From: Simkania negevensis
GTDB lineage: Bacteria; Chlamydiota; Chlamydiia; Chlamydiales; JAFITR01
Assembly: GCA_017116025.1 (NCBI GenBank)
Contig: JAFITR010000014.1
Coordinates: 1-17,158 of the forward strand
Direction of reading: 5' to 3'
DNA length: 17,158 nt
In this document: piece by piece, positions 6,474 through 14,581 of the stretch
Layout: the number at the start of each line of letters is the position of its first letter
Numbering within the stretch: position 1 is the first letter of the stretch
Notes under the pieces: generated by a model
The model's input: only the letters and a program-made list of their open reading frames with translations
Told to the model about the DNA's origin: nothing
Databases searched by the model: none
Program-made: the position numbers and the translations under genes

Positions 6474-7787
6474 ATGTTGTTTCGCTTTATATACAATGCA
6501 GCCCTTACCGTTTTTGCCTGCTGTGCAGCCCCCAAGATGTGGCGTGACTACAAAAAGCATGGCAAATACCGCAACAGCATCAAAGCACGTCTTGGGAAAG
6601 ATTTTCCGCAGATCAGCAAGGGGCCTGGCCCTGTAATTTGGTTCCATGCTGTTTCTGTAGGTGAGGTCAAGGCGATTGCGCCATTGGCTCAGAAGATCAA
6701 AGAGGCGTTTGCCGGCTGTCGCCTTCTTGTTACGACGATCACCGAAACGGGTCAAGCAGAGGCGCACAAATCGATTCCTTATGCTGATGCGCACGGCTAT
6801 CTCCCTATCGATTGGCCTTCTGTGATCCGGCCTATTGTCAAAAAGATTGCGCCTGACCTCGTCATTGTCGCTGAAGGGGATCATTGGCACCACTTTTTAT
6901 CTGCGGCAAAAGGGTCTGGTGCGCACCTTGCTCTTGTCAACGGGAAGATTAGCAAGAAAACCTTTAGCAGGCTCTCCAAGCTGCCGTGGGCGGCAAAGCA
7001 GATTGTTGGCCTCTACGACCTTTACTGCGTCCAAGGAGAGGAGTATGCAACGCGTTTTCGTAAGCTTGGCATAAAAGAAGATAGGATCCACATCACTGGC
7101 AACCTCAAGTTTGACAGCTCCTACCCTGTTATGGGAAAAGAGGAACGATGTGTCTGGCACGAGCGGCTTAATAACAGACCTGTGATCGTCGCTGGCTCCA
7201 CACATGATCCGGAAGAAAAACTGCTGTTAGAACAATGTCGGCAGTTGTCTAAAGAGTTTCCCGATCTACTCCTTATCCTCGTACCACGCCATCCTGACCG
7301 ATTCAAAGAGGTTGAGGGGTTGGTCAAGACGAGTAGCCTTCCTTATACAACGCTTTCTATCTTGGAAGGCGATACAGCTGCATCGCTTCAGGACAAGGCA
7401 GTATTGATCGTCGACAAGATGGGCGCGTTGCGCGACATCTACCAGCTTGCCGATATCGCCTACGTTGCCGGCACATTCACAGACAAAGTCGGCGGGCACA
7501 ACATCACTGAACCTTCCTACTACGGTATCCCTGTCGTCTACGGTCCCCATATCTTTTCACAGCCCGACCTGCACCTCCTTGCTCAAGAATATAACGCTGC
7601 AATCCAAGTCCACACACCGCAAGAGCTGTACAATACGCTGCTTGACCTTTTGAAGAACCCAGACAAACGCCGCACCATTGGCGACAATGGCAAAAAACTC
7701 TTTCAACACGCACAAGGCGCCACAGACCGCACCATCGCACTCTTAGAGACAACAGGAAGGTTAACGGGGGAACGGAAGAAAACATAA
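6474..7787 (+). CDS. waaA: 3-deoxy-D-manno-octulosonic acid (Kdo) transferase, GT30
   Basis: Transfers Kdo from CMP-Kdo to the lipid A precursor at the inner face of the cytoplasmic membrane, making the inner core of lipopolysaccharide. Residues 1-20 are a hydrophobic anchor, followed by the basic WRDYKKHGKYRNS segment typical of the family. WFHAVSVGEV (56-65) carries the presumed catalytic base Glu64 of the SVGE motif. Also present are EGDHW (134-138), NGKIS (156-160), TGNLKFD (208-214), GSTHDPEE (241-248), VPRHPDRF (270-277) and GGHNITEP (340-347) in the CMP-Kdo-binding C-terminal half. The length, 437 residues, is normal. The start is chosen on the N-terminal family pattern, because the ribosome-binding site is weak. 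Chlamydial WaaA enzymes are known to add several Kdo residues in sequence. Whether this one does cannot be read from the sequence. The enzyme releases CMP, and a nucleotide kinase lies directly upstream. Confidence 0.95.
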   Translation: MLFRFIYNAALTVFACCAAPKMWRDYKKHGKYRNSIKARLGKDFPQISKGPGPVIWFHAVSVGEVKAIAPLAQKIKEAFAGCRLLVTTITETGQAEAHKSIPYADAHGYLPIDWPSVIRPIVKKIAPDLVIVAEGDHWHHFLSAAKGSGAHLALVNGKISKKTFSRLSKLPWAAKQIVGLYDLYCVQGEEYATRFRKLGIKEDRIHITGNLKFDSSYPVMGKEERCVWHERLNNRPVIVAGSTHDPEEKLLLEQCRQLSKEFPDLLLILVPRHPDRFKEVEGLVKTSSLPYTTLSILEGDTAASLQDKAVLIVDKMGALRDIYQLADIAYVAGTFTDKVGGHNITEPSYYGIPVVYGPHIFSQPDLHLLAQEYNAAIQVHTPQELYNTLLDLLKNPDKRRTIGDNGKKLFQHAQGATDRTIALLETTGRLTGERKKT

Positions 7788-7803
7788 ACGCGAAGAGCGC
7801 GTT
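7787..7803. terminator. Small hairpin between convergent genes, possible bidirectional terminator
   Basis: AACGCG (7787-7792) and CGCGTT (7798-7803) form a 6-bp stem with a 5-nt loop. It spans the 14-bp gap between the convergent ends of waaA and the 482-residue gene and touches both TAA stop codons. No T-run follows on either side, so termination is only a suggestion from its position. Confidence 0.3.
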
Positions 7804-9250
7804 AGCGACGGGTTTCGAAGTGGCTCTCGGCGGCTTTGGCGAGTCGATCATCACCTAAGAAGTATCCTTTAGCGAGGATGATATCGGCAACAGGAGCGGG
7901 AACAAGATCTTTCCACGAGGGATCTCCTTGTTGGATTTTATCGACTACTTCTTTAGGGAAGACGTTGATACTATCTCGATCGTATTCTTCGATACTTTCG
8001 ATAAACCCGTTCTCAAGCATATGCTGATAGAGGTAGCGCAGGTTATGAGGGACCTCGAGGGTTTCTGCTGTGATGATACGTCCTGTGCGACGGTCTTTCA
8101 TCGGATAGATATAGAGCTTAACGTTTTTTTGAAACAGCTTACCAAAAGACTCGAGAATTCCTCCCTCCAGGTCGGTATAGAAATCTTCTCTAAAGATCTG
8201 TCGCAAATGAGGGATACCCATAGCGATGCCTATTTGCTGATTTGTGTAGTGCGCAAGATATGCAACCAGTCGGAAGTCCCTGCGATAGTTTGATACGAGG
8301 ACACGTTTATTCAACGATTGCAACATCTCTATACGCGCCAGAAAATCTTCTATATCAACCTCACTCCCCTCACCCCAGTTTCTCGTGGTGATTTCCATGA
8401 GGACAATCGGTTCATCTGTTTCGATGTGCAGCTCTTTTGAGTATTGCTTTAGGGCGACTTCAAGCAGATTTAAAGCAACGTTTGTCACAGGGCGAAAAGT
8501 GCCTCTTTCGATCATCAACGGCTTTTTATAGAGAAATTCTGACGCTTGTACGATCTCTCCGCTGTCGCTAAAAACGATCGCACGCGTTAGTTTTTTCTGG
8601 AGCAAGGCAAAGCTCATGAGCCTGTTGTCTACTTTATTAAAACAAGGACCGGCAAACTTGATGAGGTCGATCTCAACACGCCCCTCTTCTATATCGTCTA
8701 TTAACGAAGCGATAAGGCGTGTGGGATCCTTGGCGTAGAACATCGCTCCATAGATGAAATTTACTCCCAAGACACCAAGTATCTTCTGTTGGATTTTATT
8801 ATCTTTATCGAATAGGCGAACGTGAATAATGATGTCATTGGGTTCACCATGCGGCTCTGTTTGGAAGCGGATCCCCAACCATCCCTCTCCAATGCGGCTG
8901 GACTGGAAACTGCTTGCTGCTACAGTATTGGCAAAGGCAAAGAAGGTCTTCTCTTCTGAACGCAGGGTATTGACGAGCTGATTGTATTCGTAGTCCAACA
9001 TGCTATAGAGGCGCTGTCTGCTGACGTAGCGTGAACATGGACCGTAGAATTCGTCGCTCAGCTTCATATCGTAGGCAGAAACCGTTTTGGCCACTGTTCC
9101 AGCAGCACCTCCTACATAGAAAAACCACCTGGCGATCTCTTGCCCAGCACCAATCTCTGCAATACTACCATATTTTCTAGTATCGCGATTGAGCCTTGTC
9201 GCTTTTTGTGTGACGGTAACGTCTCCTGTCTGCACATTTCTATCTTCCAC
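7802..9250 (-). CDS. Conserved uncharacterised protein, last gene of the beta-oxidation operon
   Basis: A 482-residue soluble-looking protein with no signal peptide or membrane helix. Its N-terminal signature (EIGAGQE at 32-38, VGGAAGT at 46-52, then AKTVSAYDM and RYVSRQR) resembles, from memory, a conserved family found in several bacterial phyla that databases often label nicotinate-nucleotide adenylyltransferase or TonB-dependent receptor. Neither label fits. I see no (H/T)xGH nucleotidyltransferase motif and no TonB box or beta-barrel export signal. The start is GTG at 9250, preceded by AAGGGG at 9256-9261 with 5-nt spacing. That site overlaps the stop codon of the acyl-CoA dehydrogenase gene, implying translational coupling. 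The in-frame context is clear and the nearby ATG at 9250-9252 is out of frame. As the fifth gene of the fatty-acid operon it may assist the pathway, but its biochemical role is unknown. Confidence 0.88.
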   Translation of the reverse strand: MEDRNVQTGDVTVTQKATRLNRDTRKYGSIAEIGAGQEIARWFFYVGGAAGTVAKTVSAYDMKLSDEFYGPCSRYVSRQRLYSMLDYEYNQLVNTLRSEEKTFFAFANTVAASSFQSSRIGEGWLGIRFQTEPHGEPNDIIIHVRLFDKDNKIQQKILGVLGVNFIYGAMFYAKDPTRLIASLIDDIEEGRVEIDLIKFAGPCFNKVDNRLMSFALLQKKLTRAIVFSDSGEIVQASEFLYKKPLMIERGTFRPVTNVALNLLEVALKQYSKELHIETDEPIVLMEITTRNWGEGSEVDIEDFLARIEMLQSLNKRVLVSNYRRDFRLVAYLAHYTNQQIGIAMGIPHLRQIFREDFYTDLEGGILESFGKLFQKNVKLYIYPMKDRRTGRIITAETLEVPHNLRYLYQHMLENGFIESIEEYDRDSINVFPKEVVDKIQQGDPSWKDLVPAPVADIILAKGYFLGDDRLAKAAESHFETRR

Positions 9251-9255
9251 ATCGT

Positions 9256-9261
9256 CCCCTT
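9256..9261 (-). promoter_or_regulatory. Ribosome-binding site selecting a GTG start, overlapping upstream stop
   Basis: AAGGGG on the minus strand lies five bases before the GTG start at 9250 and shares bases with the TAA stop (9260-9262) of the preceding gene. Terminating ribosomes would be placed to reinitiate on the 482-residue gene. Confidence 0.6.
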
Positions 9262-11164
9262 ATTCGTCTAGTGGGTTGAGAATACCTTGTTCAAGCCATA
9301 TAAATTGATCTTCTAATGTCTCTTTTGCAACAGTATTAGCCGTTTTGTTCTCTTTCGAATTGAGCGAACCAAAGTGGTCGGCCACTCTTTTTCGCGCCAT
9401 CATACAGAAATAGTTAGCGAGTTGTATCGGCGATGTGTCGTTGGGTTTATCTTTAACGAGGCTAATAGCATAGCTGCAGGTGGCAGCCATAGCAAATAGT
9501 TCCGTACCGATTTCCACAAGGTGGCCGAGGAGGATCTGCTTTTTTTCCAGCCCCTGCATATAAATGCCCATATAGTGAAAAATTGTCCTAGCAAGTTTGT
9601 GGGATTTTTTTTCTATGAAGGAAAAGTGTGTAGAAAGCTCTCCAAACTCCCGATAGCTGGTGATATAGCTTTTGTTCAACCAGCGCTTAGAATACCACTT
9701 TGTGTAATGGCCTGCCAGCTTCAGCCCTACACGGATCTTCTCCTTTGGTGATAGACTTTTTTTCATCACCCCCTTGACCCCACGTAAATGTGGATCGAGG
9801 GCTTCTCTCGCCAAAAAGAGTCTGATAATTTCCGTCGTCCCTTCAACGATACGTCCAATACGCGCATCTCGCATCATACGTTCAACGGGGTATGGGGTTT
9901 CTCCCCGTTCTTTGAGCGAGGTTTCTGTTTCATATCCGCGTCCTCCGCGCAGCTGAACAAGTAGATCGATGATTTTCCATGCTTCTTCTGTACAGAAAAG
10001 TTTAGTCATTGCTGCTTCGATACGGATATCGCATTCTTCCTGATCAACCCAGTGGCTGGCGAGGTGAACCATTGCCTCCATTGCCATCGTCGTAGCGGCG
10101 ATATAGGCGATCTTTTCTCGTCCCGCTTCGTGGAGTCCGATAGGGCTCCCCCATTGTACGCGATCCCTTCCCCATTTCTTTGCGATATTCAAGGCGAGCT
10201 TAGCGCTTCCTAGCGAACATGCTGGCAGAGAGAGCCTGCCGACGTTGAGTGTAGAGAGGGCTACTGCCAATCCCCTTCCCAGGTCACCGAGGAGGTTTTC
10301 TTTCGGCACCTTGACATCTTTGAAGCGGATGAGACCATTTTGAATACCACGCATACCCATGAAATCGCATCGGTGGAGGAGTTCAATTCCTGGGGTGTTC
10401 GCTTCGACAATAAAGGTCGATATTTGGCGACGTTCCTTGCCCTTAACGATGAGGGAAGGTGTGCGTGCCATCACGACAAGAAGGTCTGCAATAGGGCCGT
10501 TGGTACACCAGAGCTTTTCTCCATTAAGCAGGTAGAAGCTGTCGTCTTCAGCAAGTTCTGCTGTTGTAGACATTCTAGCGGGATCTGATCCTGCTTCTAG
10601 CTCTGTCAAAGCGAAAGCGGAGAGTGCGCCATCGGCAAGGAGGGGAAAATACTTTTCTTTCTGCTCTTTTGTACCAAACATTTTCAGCGGCTGGGGGACA
10701 CCGATCGACTGGTGGGCGCTGACCCATGCTGCTGTCGAAGTACAATAGGAGGCGATCATTATATTGACGCGGTTGTAGTTTACCTGAGAAAAACCAAGGC
10801 CTCCATACTCCTTAGGCACTTTCATTTTGAAGACGCCCAGTTTTTTTAAGCCATCGATCACATCTTGAGGAATTGTACGTGTAACGTCCACTTCAGCAGG
10901 GTCGAGGTTTTTTTCGAGGAAAGCGGCAACATCGGTAATATATGCATCACCGAAAGCCTTCTCTTCTACAGACTGTTTAGGGAAAGGATAGAGCATTTCT
11001 GGGGAGAAGGTACCCATGAAGAGGTTGGAGGCGAAGCTCGGCTTGCGTCCCGCCTTCTCTCTTGCTCTTTCCGCTATCTCCAAAGCCTGACGCTCTTCTT
11101 CGTTCATTTTACTCATATCAATAGGAAGCACGTCATCGTCCATATCGCCCTTTTCATCCACCAT
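9260..11164 (-). CDS. Acyl-CoA dehydrogenase, VLCAD/ACAD9-like with C-terminal extension
   Basis: Flavoenzyme that oxidises acyl-CoA to trans-2-enoyl-CoA, the first step of beta-oxidation, normally passing electrons to ETF. With the start used here (634 residues), a leader of about 65 residues precedes the helical N-terminal domain. FAD/substrate-domain motifs are LTELEAGSDPA (186-196) and NGEKLWCTNG (214-223). The C-terminal helical domain has RDRVQWG (333-339), QLRGGRGYE (404-412) and RIVEGTTEIIR (438-448), where Glu441 is the expected catalytic base. About 180 residues follow, as in VLCAD-type enzymes associated with membranes. The reading frame extends to an ATG at 11221, but that would overlap the upstream gene by 56 bases. 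ATG 11164 has GGGAGG five bases upstream and starts one base after the upstream stop, so it is preferred. Chain-length preference cannot be read directly. Confidence 0.93.
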   Translation of the reverse strand: MVDEKGDMDDDVLPIDMSKMNEEERQALEIAERAREKAGRKPSFASNLFMGTFSPEMLYPFPKQSVEEKAFGDAYITDVAAFLEKNLDPAEVDVTRTIPQDVIDGLKKLGVFKMKVPKEYGGLGFSQVNYNRVNIMIASYCTSTAAWVSAHQSIGVPQPLKMFGTKEQKEKYFPLLADGALSAFALTELEAGSDPARMSTTAELAEDDSFYLLNGEKLWCTNGPIADLLVVMARTPSLIVKGKERRQISTFIVEANTPGIELLHRCDFMGMRGIQNGLIRFKDVKVPKENLLGDLGRGLAVALSTLNVGRLSLPACSLGSAKLALNIAKKWGRDRVQWGSPIGLHEAGREKIAYIAATTMAMEAMVHLASHWVDQEECDIRIEAAMTKLFCTEEAWKIIDLLVQLRGGRGYETETSLKERGETPYPVERMMRDARIGRIVEGTTEIIRLFLAREALDPHLRGVKGVMKKSLSPKEKIRVGLKLAGHYTKWYSKRWLNKSYITSYREFGELSTHFSFIEKKSHKLARTIFHYMGIYMQGLEKKQILLGHLVEIGTELFAMAATCSYAISLVKDKPNDTSPIQLANYFCMMARKRVADHFGSLNSKENKTANTVAKETLEDQFIWLEQGILNPLDE

Positions 11165-11165
11165 C

Positions 11166-13298
11166 TTACCCTCCCACAAGGTAGTGTGTGGGGGCGAACC
11201 TTTTGCCCCACCGCCGTTCATAGTCTTGCATCATAGTGACAAGTTTATCCATCCCTACAGCACGGGTGTATTGCATCAAACCGCCGCGAAAAGCGGGGAA
11301 TCCCATCCCCATAACAAGGGCAAGGTCTAGATATTCTTCGGATACAACAACGCCTTCTTCAAGGCAACGTCCCGCTTCATTGACCATCACATACAGCATA
11401 CGGTTAAGAATTTCTTGATCATCTAACGAATTAGCACCTTTTTTCTGTCGTTTTTCGAGGAGGGTATAGACAGCAGTATTGAATTTACTCGCTACGTTTC
11501 TATTCCGATAAAGGTAGAAGCCTATTTGCGTTTTTTTCCCAAACAGCTGTTTGGAAACCATCCCCTTTAAAACAACAGGGAGAGCCATCCTCTCTCCGTA
11601 TGCCTGGTTAAGGTTTGTCGCCGCTTTGAGACATACATCGACACCTACTTCGTCAGCCAAGGTAAATGGGCCCATAGGCATACCGAACTTTTCAAAAGCA
11701 TCTTCGATCTTTTCTGGCGCGACGCCTTCCTCTAACATACGTAAAGCTTCCAACAGGCCTGGTATCAAGATACGGTTGACGAGGAACCCTGGGCAGTCTT
11801 TGACAACGACAGGGACTTTCCCAAGTTTTTTCAACAAGGCGACAAGAGAAGCGACGGCATCGTCCGAGGTTTTTTCTCCTGGCACAACTTCAACGAGTGG
11901 CATTCGATTGACGGGGTTGAAGAAGTGCATACCCAAAAAACGTTCAGGCCTCTCTAATGCCCGTGCCATCTCTGTGATCGATAGCGAGGAGGTGTTTGAG
12001 CAGATTAACGTATCGTGCGCCACCTTTGCTTCTATTTCTTGTAGCACGTTTTTCTTGATATTAATCTCTTCGATAACAGCTTCGACAACGATATCTCTAT
12101 CGTGAAAGCCGGAGTATTCTGTTGAAGCGGTGATGGCATGCATCTTCAGCGCAGCCTGACGACCATCGATCTTCTTTATTTTGACAAGCTGGCGATAGAT
12201 ATCGTTTGCAGAACGGAACCCTTTGCTAAGGAATTCCCACGACAGATCTTTCATATGCACAGGGATTCCTCGATAGCTAAAGAGCCAAGCGATTCCTCCG
12301 CCCATCACTCCAGAGCCGAGGAGAGCAGCACGGGAGGGGATTTTCACAACTGCTTCCGCCTTAACGCCTGCATCTTTTTTAAGAGCCTCCTGTGCGAGGA
12401 AGATTCTGACGAGGTTTTTGAAGACGGTAAATCCCGGCTCCCCAAAAGCGGCCAATGCCTCACTCTCTTTTTTCAACCCTTTGTGCAAAGGGATCGTTGC
12501 CGTCTCTTCTAGCAGCTTAATGATCGTCAAAGGGGCGGGATAGCGTCCCTTCGTCCTTTTGAGAACGCTCTTCTTTGCTTGGTTAAAGACCATCTTCCTA
12601 CCGAAGAAGGTCTTCTCTGCTATACAGCGAACAAAGCTCTTTTTGCGACTCTTTTTTCTTCCCTTCTCAGGCCGATCGGACAAGAGACTACGGATGAATT
12701 GGTTGAGGTAAGCATCAACAAACTCCGCTGCTACAATGCCGTGCACCAAACCAAGCTTGAGCGCTTTACGAGCATTCACCGGCTTGCCTGTCAACATCAT
12801 CGTTAGCGCTCTCGTAATCCCTATGGTACGAGGTAAGCGCTGAGTACCTCCCCACGCGGGGATAAGGCCAAGGCTCACCTCTGGCAAGCCGAGGCGTGTG
12901 TGTTCATGGTCGGTAGCGATCCTGTATTGGCAAGAGAGAGCCAGCTCTAACCCTCCTCCCAGACAGGCACCGTCGATACAAGCGATCGTGGGAAAAGGGA
13001 GCGCTTCCATCTTGGAGAAAATTTCTTTACCCCAATCTGCCAAAGAGCATGCGTCGGAGAGTTTATCAACTTCGTAAAGCTCTTTAATATCAGCACCTGC
13101 GATAAAGATAGCAGGCTTGTTGCTCGAGAGGACGAGGCAGGAGGGGTGTGTTTCTTTTTTTTCGATAAACCCATTAAGTATTGCCTCTAGCTCTTCAAGC
13201 ACAGCAGTAGAAAGTTTATTGACTTTCTCTCCAGGCAGATCAAAGACCATCCTACCCACCCCAGCCTTGTCTACAGAGTATTGTATTGCTCTATCCAT
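11166..13298 (-). CDS. fadJ: Enoyl-CoA hydratase / 3-hydroxyacyl-CoA dehydrogenase, FadB/FadJ-like
   Basis: Bifunctional alpha subunit of the fatty-acid oxidation complex, hydrating enoyl-CoA and then oxidising L-3-hydroxyacyl-CoA with NAD. The N-terminal crotonase domain has the oxyanion-hole segment IAGADIKEL (66-74), GACLGGGLELALS (110-122) with Glu118, and PEVSLGLIPAWGGTQRLPR (139-157) with Glu140. These two Glu are the expected hydratase pair. A helical linker contains a basic stretch near 212-220. The dehydrogenase domain has the NAD-binding GSGVMGGG (328-335), SNTSS (434-438), HFFNP (458-462) and Glu470. Ser437, His458, Glu470 and Asn508 match the spacing of the known catalytic set. 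C-terminal duplicated domains complete a 710-residue protein of normal length. GGAGG lies seven bases before the ATG, and the ATG overlaps the thiolase stop by one base. The choice between the FadB and FadJ subtypes is uncertain. Confidence 0.95.
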   Translation of the reverse strand: MDRAIQYSVDKAGVGRMVFDLPGEKVNKLSTAVLEELEAILNGFIEKKETHPSCLVLSSNKPAIFIAGADIKELYEVDKLSDACSLADWGKEIFSKMEALPFPTIACIDGACLGGGLELALSCQYRIATDHEHTRLGLPEVSLGLIPAWGGTQRLPRTIGITRALTMMLTGKPVNARKALKLGLVHGIVAAEFVDAYLNQFIRSLLSDRPEKGRKKSRKKSFVRCIAEKTFFGRKMVFNQAKKSVLKRTKGRYPAPLTIIKLLEETATIPLHKGLKKESEALAAFGEPGFTVFKNLVRIFLAQEALKKDAGVKAEAVVKIPSRAALLGSGVMGGGIAWLFSYRGIPVHMKDLSWEFLSKGFRSANDIYRQLVKIKKIDGRQAALKMHAITASTEYSGFHDRDIVVEAVIEEINIKKNVLQEIEAKVAHDTLICSNTSSLSITEMARALERPERFLGMHFFNPVNRMPLVEVVPGEKTSDDAVASLVALLKKLGKVPVVVKDCPGFLVNRILIPGLLEALRMLEEGVAPEKIEDAFEKFGMPMGPFTLADEVGVDVCLKAATNLNQAYGERMALPVVLKGMVSKQLFGKKTQIGFYLYRNRNVASKFNTAVYTLLEKRQKKGANSLDDQEILNRMLYVMVNEAGRCLEEGVVVSEEYLDLALVMGMGFPAFRGGLMQYTRAVGMDKLVTMMQDYERRWGKRFAPTHYLVGG
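11170..11175 (-). promoter_or_regulatory. Shine-Dalgarno site fixing the acyl-CoA dehydrogenase start
   Basis: GGGAGG on the minus strand, inside the last codons of the upstream gene, is followed by five bases containing that gene's TAA and then the ATG at 11164. This supports the 634-residue form over the 653-residue form. Confidence 0.65.
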
Positions 13299-14578
13299 TA
13301 TGATACCTCCAATGCGAAAGCTGCTCCCTGCCCTCCGCCAACGCAGAGTGTTGCCAAGCCAAGGTTGTTATTACGCCGGCGCAATTCCTTGAGCAAGGTA
13401 AGGACGAGCCTCGCTCCCGATGCTCCTACAGGGTGGCCGAAAGCGATCGCGCCCCCATTGACATTGAGTCGATCGCGGCCTATCTCCCCCAACGCCTCGC
13501 TCCTATTAAGGAAGCGTTGAGCAAACTTTTGGCAGGAAAAAGCTCGTTCATTGGCGATGACCTGTGCGGCAAAGGCTTCGTTGAGTTCAATAAGGTCAAA
13601 GTCCTCCATCGTCATACCCGTTTTCTTCAACAGCTTTGCCGTAGCATACGCCGGGCCCAGCCCCATACGTCGTCCATCGAGGCCGGCATATGCATAGCTA
13701 CGAAGATAACCAAGAGGTTCTAACGATAACGCCTTGGCCTTCTCTTCTGGCATCAACAACAAGCAGGCCGCTCCATCGCTGATCTGACTAGAAGAACCTG
13801 CTGTAACAGTTCCTGCTTGTCGATCAAAAACAGGACGTAAAGCTTCCAACTCTTCGATCGTCTGCTCCATACGGATTCCATCGTCAACATGCTGCACCTC
13901 TTCGTAGCGAGGAGGGAGAACAACGGGAAAGATCTCTTCAACAAACTTTCCCTCTTTGACCGCTGCCGCTGCCCTCTGGTGGCTGATAAAAGCGTAGGCG
14001 TCTTGCTCTTTGCGCGTAATGGAAAATTCTCGTGCTAAAAACTCTGCCGTCTCTCCCATGGACAGTCCACAGACCGGATCGATTAGCCCCGGCACCACGG
14101 GAGAAAGAAAAGACAACTTGAATCTGGATACCGCCTTGAGCCTTGCCGCAAACGTTTTTGCCTTAGAAAGTTGTTTAAAGAGGGCCACCATTCTCTTGTT
14201 AAAGCCAAAAGGAATATTCGTCATCGACTCCGTTCCCCCGGCGATAACGACTGATGCTTCTCCAAGGCGGATGCGGTCGACAGCAGATGAGATTGCCTCC
14301 ATGCCCGATGCACAGTTTTTATTCACTGTACTCGCAACAACACGATCGGGAAGATATGCCTTCTGGCCTACTACACGGGCAATATTCAACGCATGCAGAG
14401 GAGGAATCACATTCCCTACAATGATCTCGTCTATCTCTTCAAGAGCAACAGCTGTTCTTGCCACGAGCTCTTTCACCACCAGGGCCCCCAAGTCATCCGC
14501 CTCCAAAGAAGCAAAGACCTTGCCCGCTTTACAAAAAGGTGTCCTCACACCAGAAACAATCGCCACCCTCTTTTCCAT
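13298..14578 (-). CDS. fadI: Acetyl-CoA acyltransferase (3-ketoacyl-CoA thiolase)
   Basis: Cleaves 3-ketoacyl-CoA with CoA to release acetyl-CoA and a shortened acyl-CoA, the last step of each beta-oxidation round. It probably forms the beta subunit partner of the adjacent bifunctional protein. The thiolase family residues are intact: nucleophile Cys89 in NKNCASGMEA, NEAFA at 333-337, His382 in GHPVGASG, and Cys412 in LCVGGGQG. At 426 residues it is longer than biosynthetic thiolases (about 390) because of an expanded loop region around residues 125-170. This fits the FadI/trifunctional-beta type, hence the symbol, though FadA cannot be excluded. AAGGAG six bases before the ATG fixes the start, and the upstream gene's TAG sits within that spacer. 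The TAA stop shares one base with the next ATG, indicating coupling and near-equal dosage. Confidence 0.94.
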   Translation of the reverse strand: MEKRVAIVSGVRTPFCKAGKVFASLEADDLGALVVKELVARTAVALEEIDEIIVGNVIPPLHALNIARVVGQKAYLPDRVVASTVNKNCASGMEAISSAVDRIRLGEASVVIAGGTESMTNIPFGFNKRMVALFKQLSKAKTFAARLKAVSRFKLSFLSPVVPGLIDPVCGLSMGETAEFLAREFSITRKEQDAYAFISHQRAAAAVKEGKFVEEIFPVVLPPRYEEVQHVDDGIRMEQTIEELEALRPVFDRQAGTVTAGSSSQISDGAACLLLMPEEKAKALSLEPLGYLRSYAYAGLDGRRMGLGPAYATAKLLKKTGMTMEDFDLIELNEAFAAQVIANERAFSCQKFAQRFLNRSEALGEIGRDRLNVNGGAIAFGHPVGASGARLVLTLLKELRRRNNNLGLATLCVGGGQGAAFALEVS

Positions 14579-14581
14579 TAA

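Noticed and set aside
6432..6893. 153-codon minus-strand frame opposite waaA
   Set aside because: It ends in the ACCACAGAG sequence and lies opposite a well-supported enzyme gene, so it is an antisense shadow.
7802..9250. Nicotinate-nucleotide adenylyltransferase or TonB-dependent receptor label for the 482-residue protein
   Set aside because: I see no adenylyltransferase HxGH-type motif, no export signal, no TonB box and no barrel-like strands. The labels remembered for relatives are not supported by this sequence.
9260..11221. Longer acyl-CoA dehydrogenase starting at 11221
   Set aside because: It would overlap the upstream gene by 56 bases, while ATG 11164 has a well-spaced GGGAGG and the one-base junction typical of this operon.
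11551..12105. 184-codon plus-strand frame opposite the fadJ-like gene
   Set aside because: Antisense shadow of a conserved enzyme. It has Ser/Thr/Ile-rich composition typical of complementary reading and no motif.
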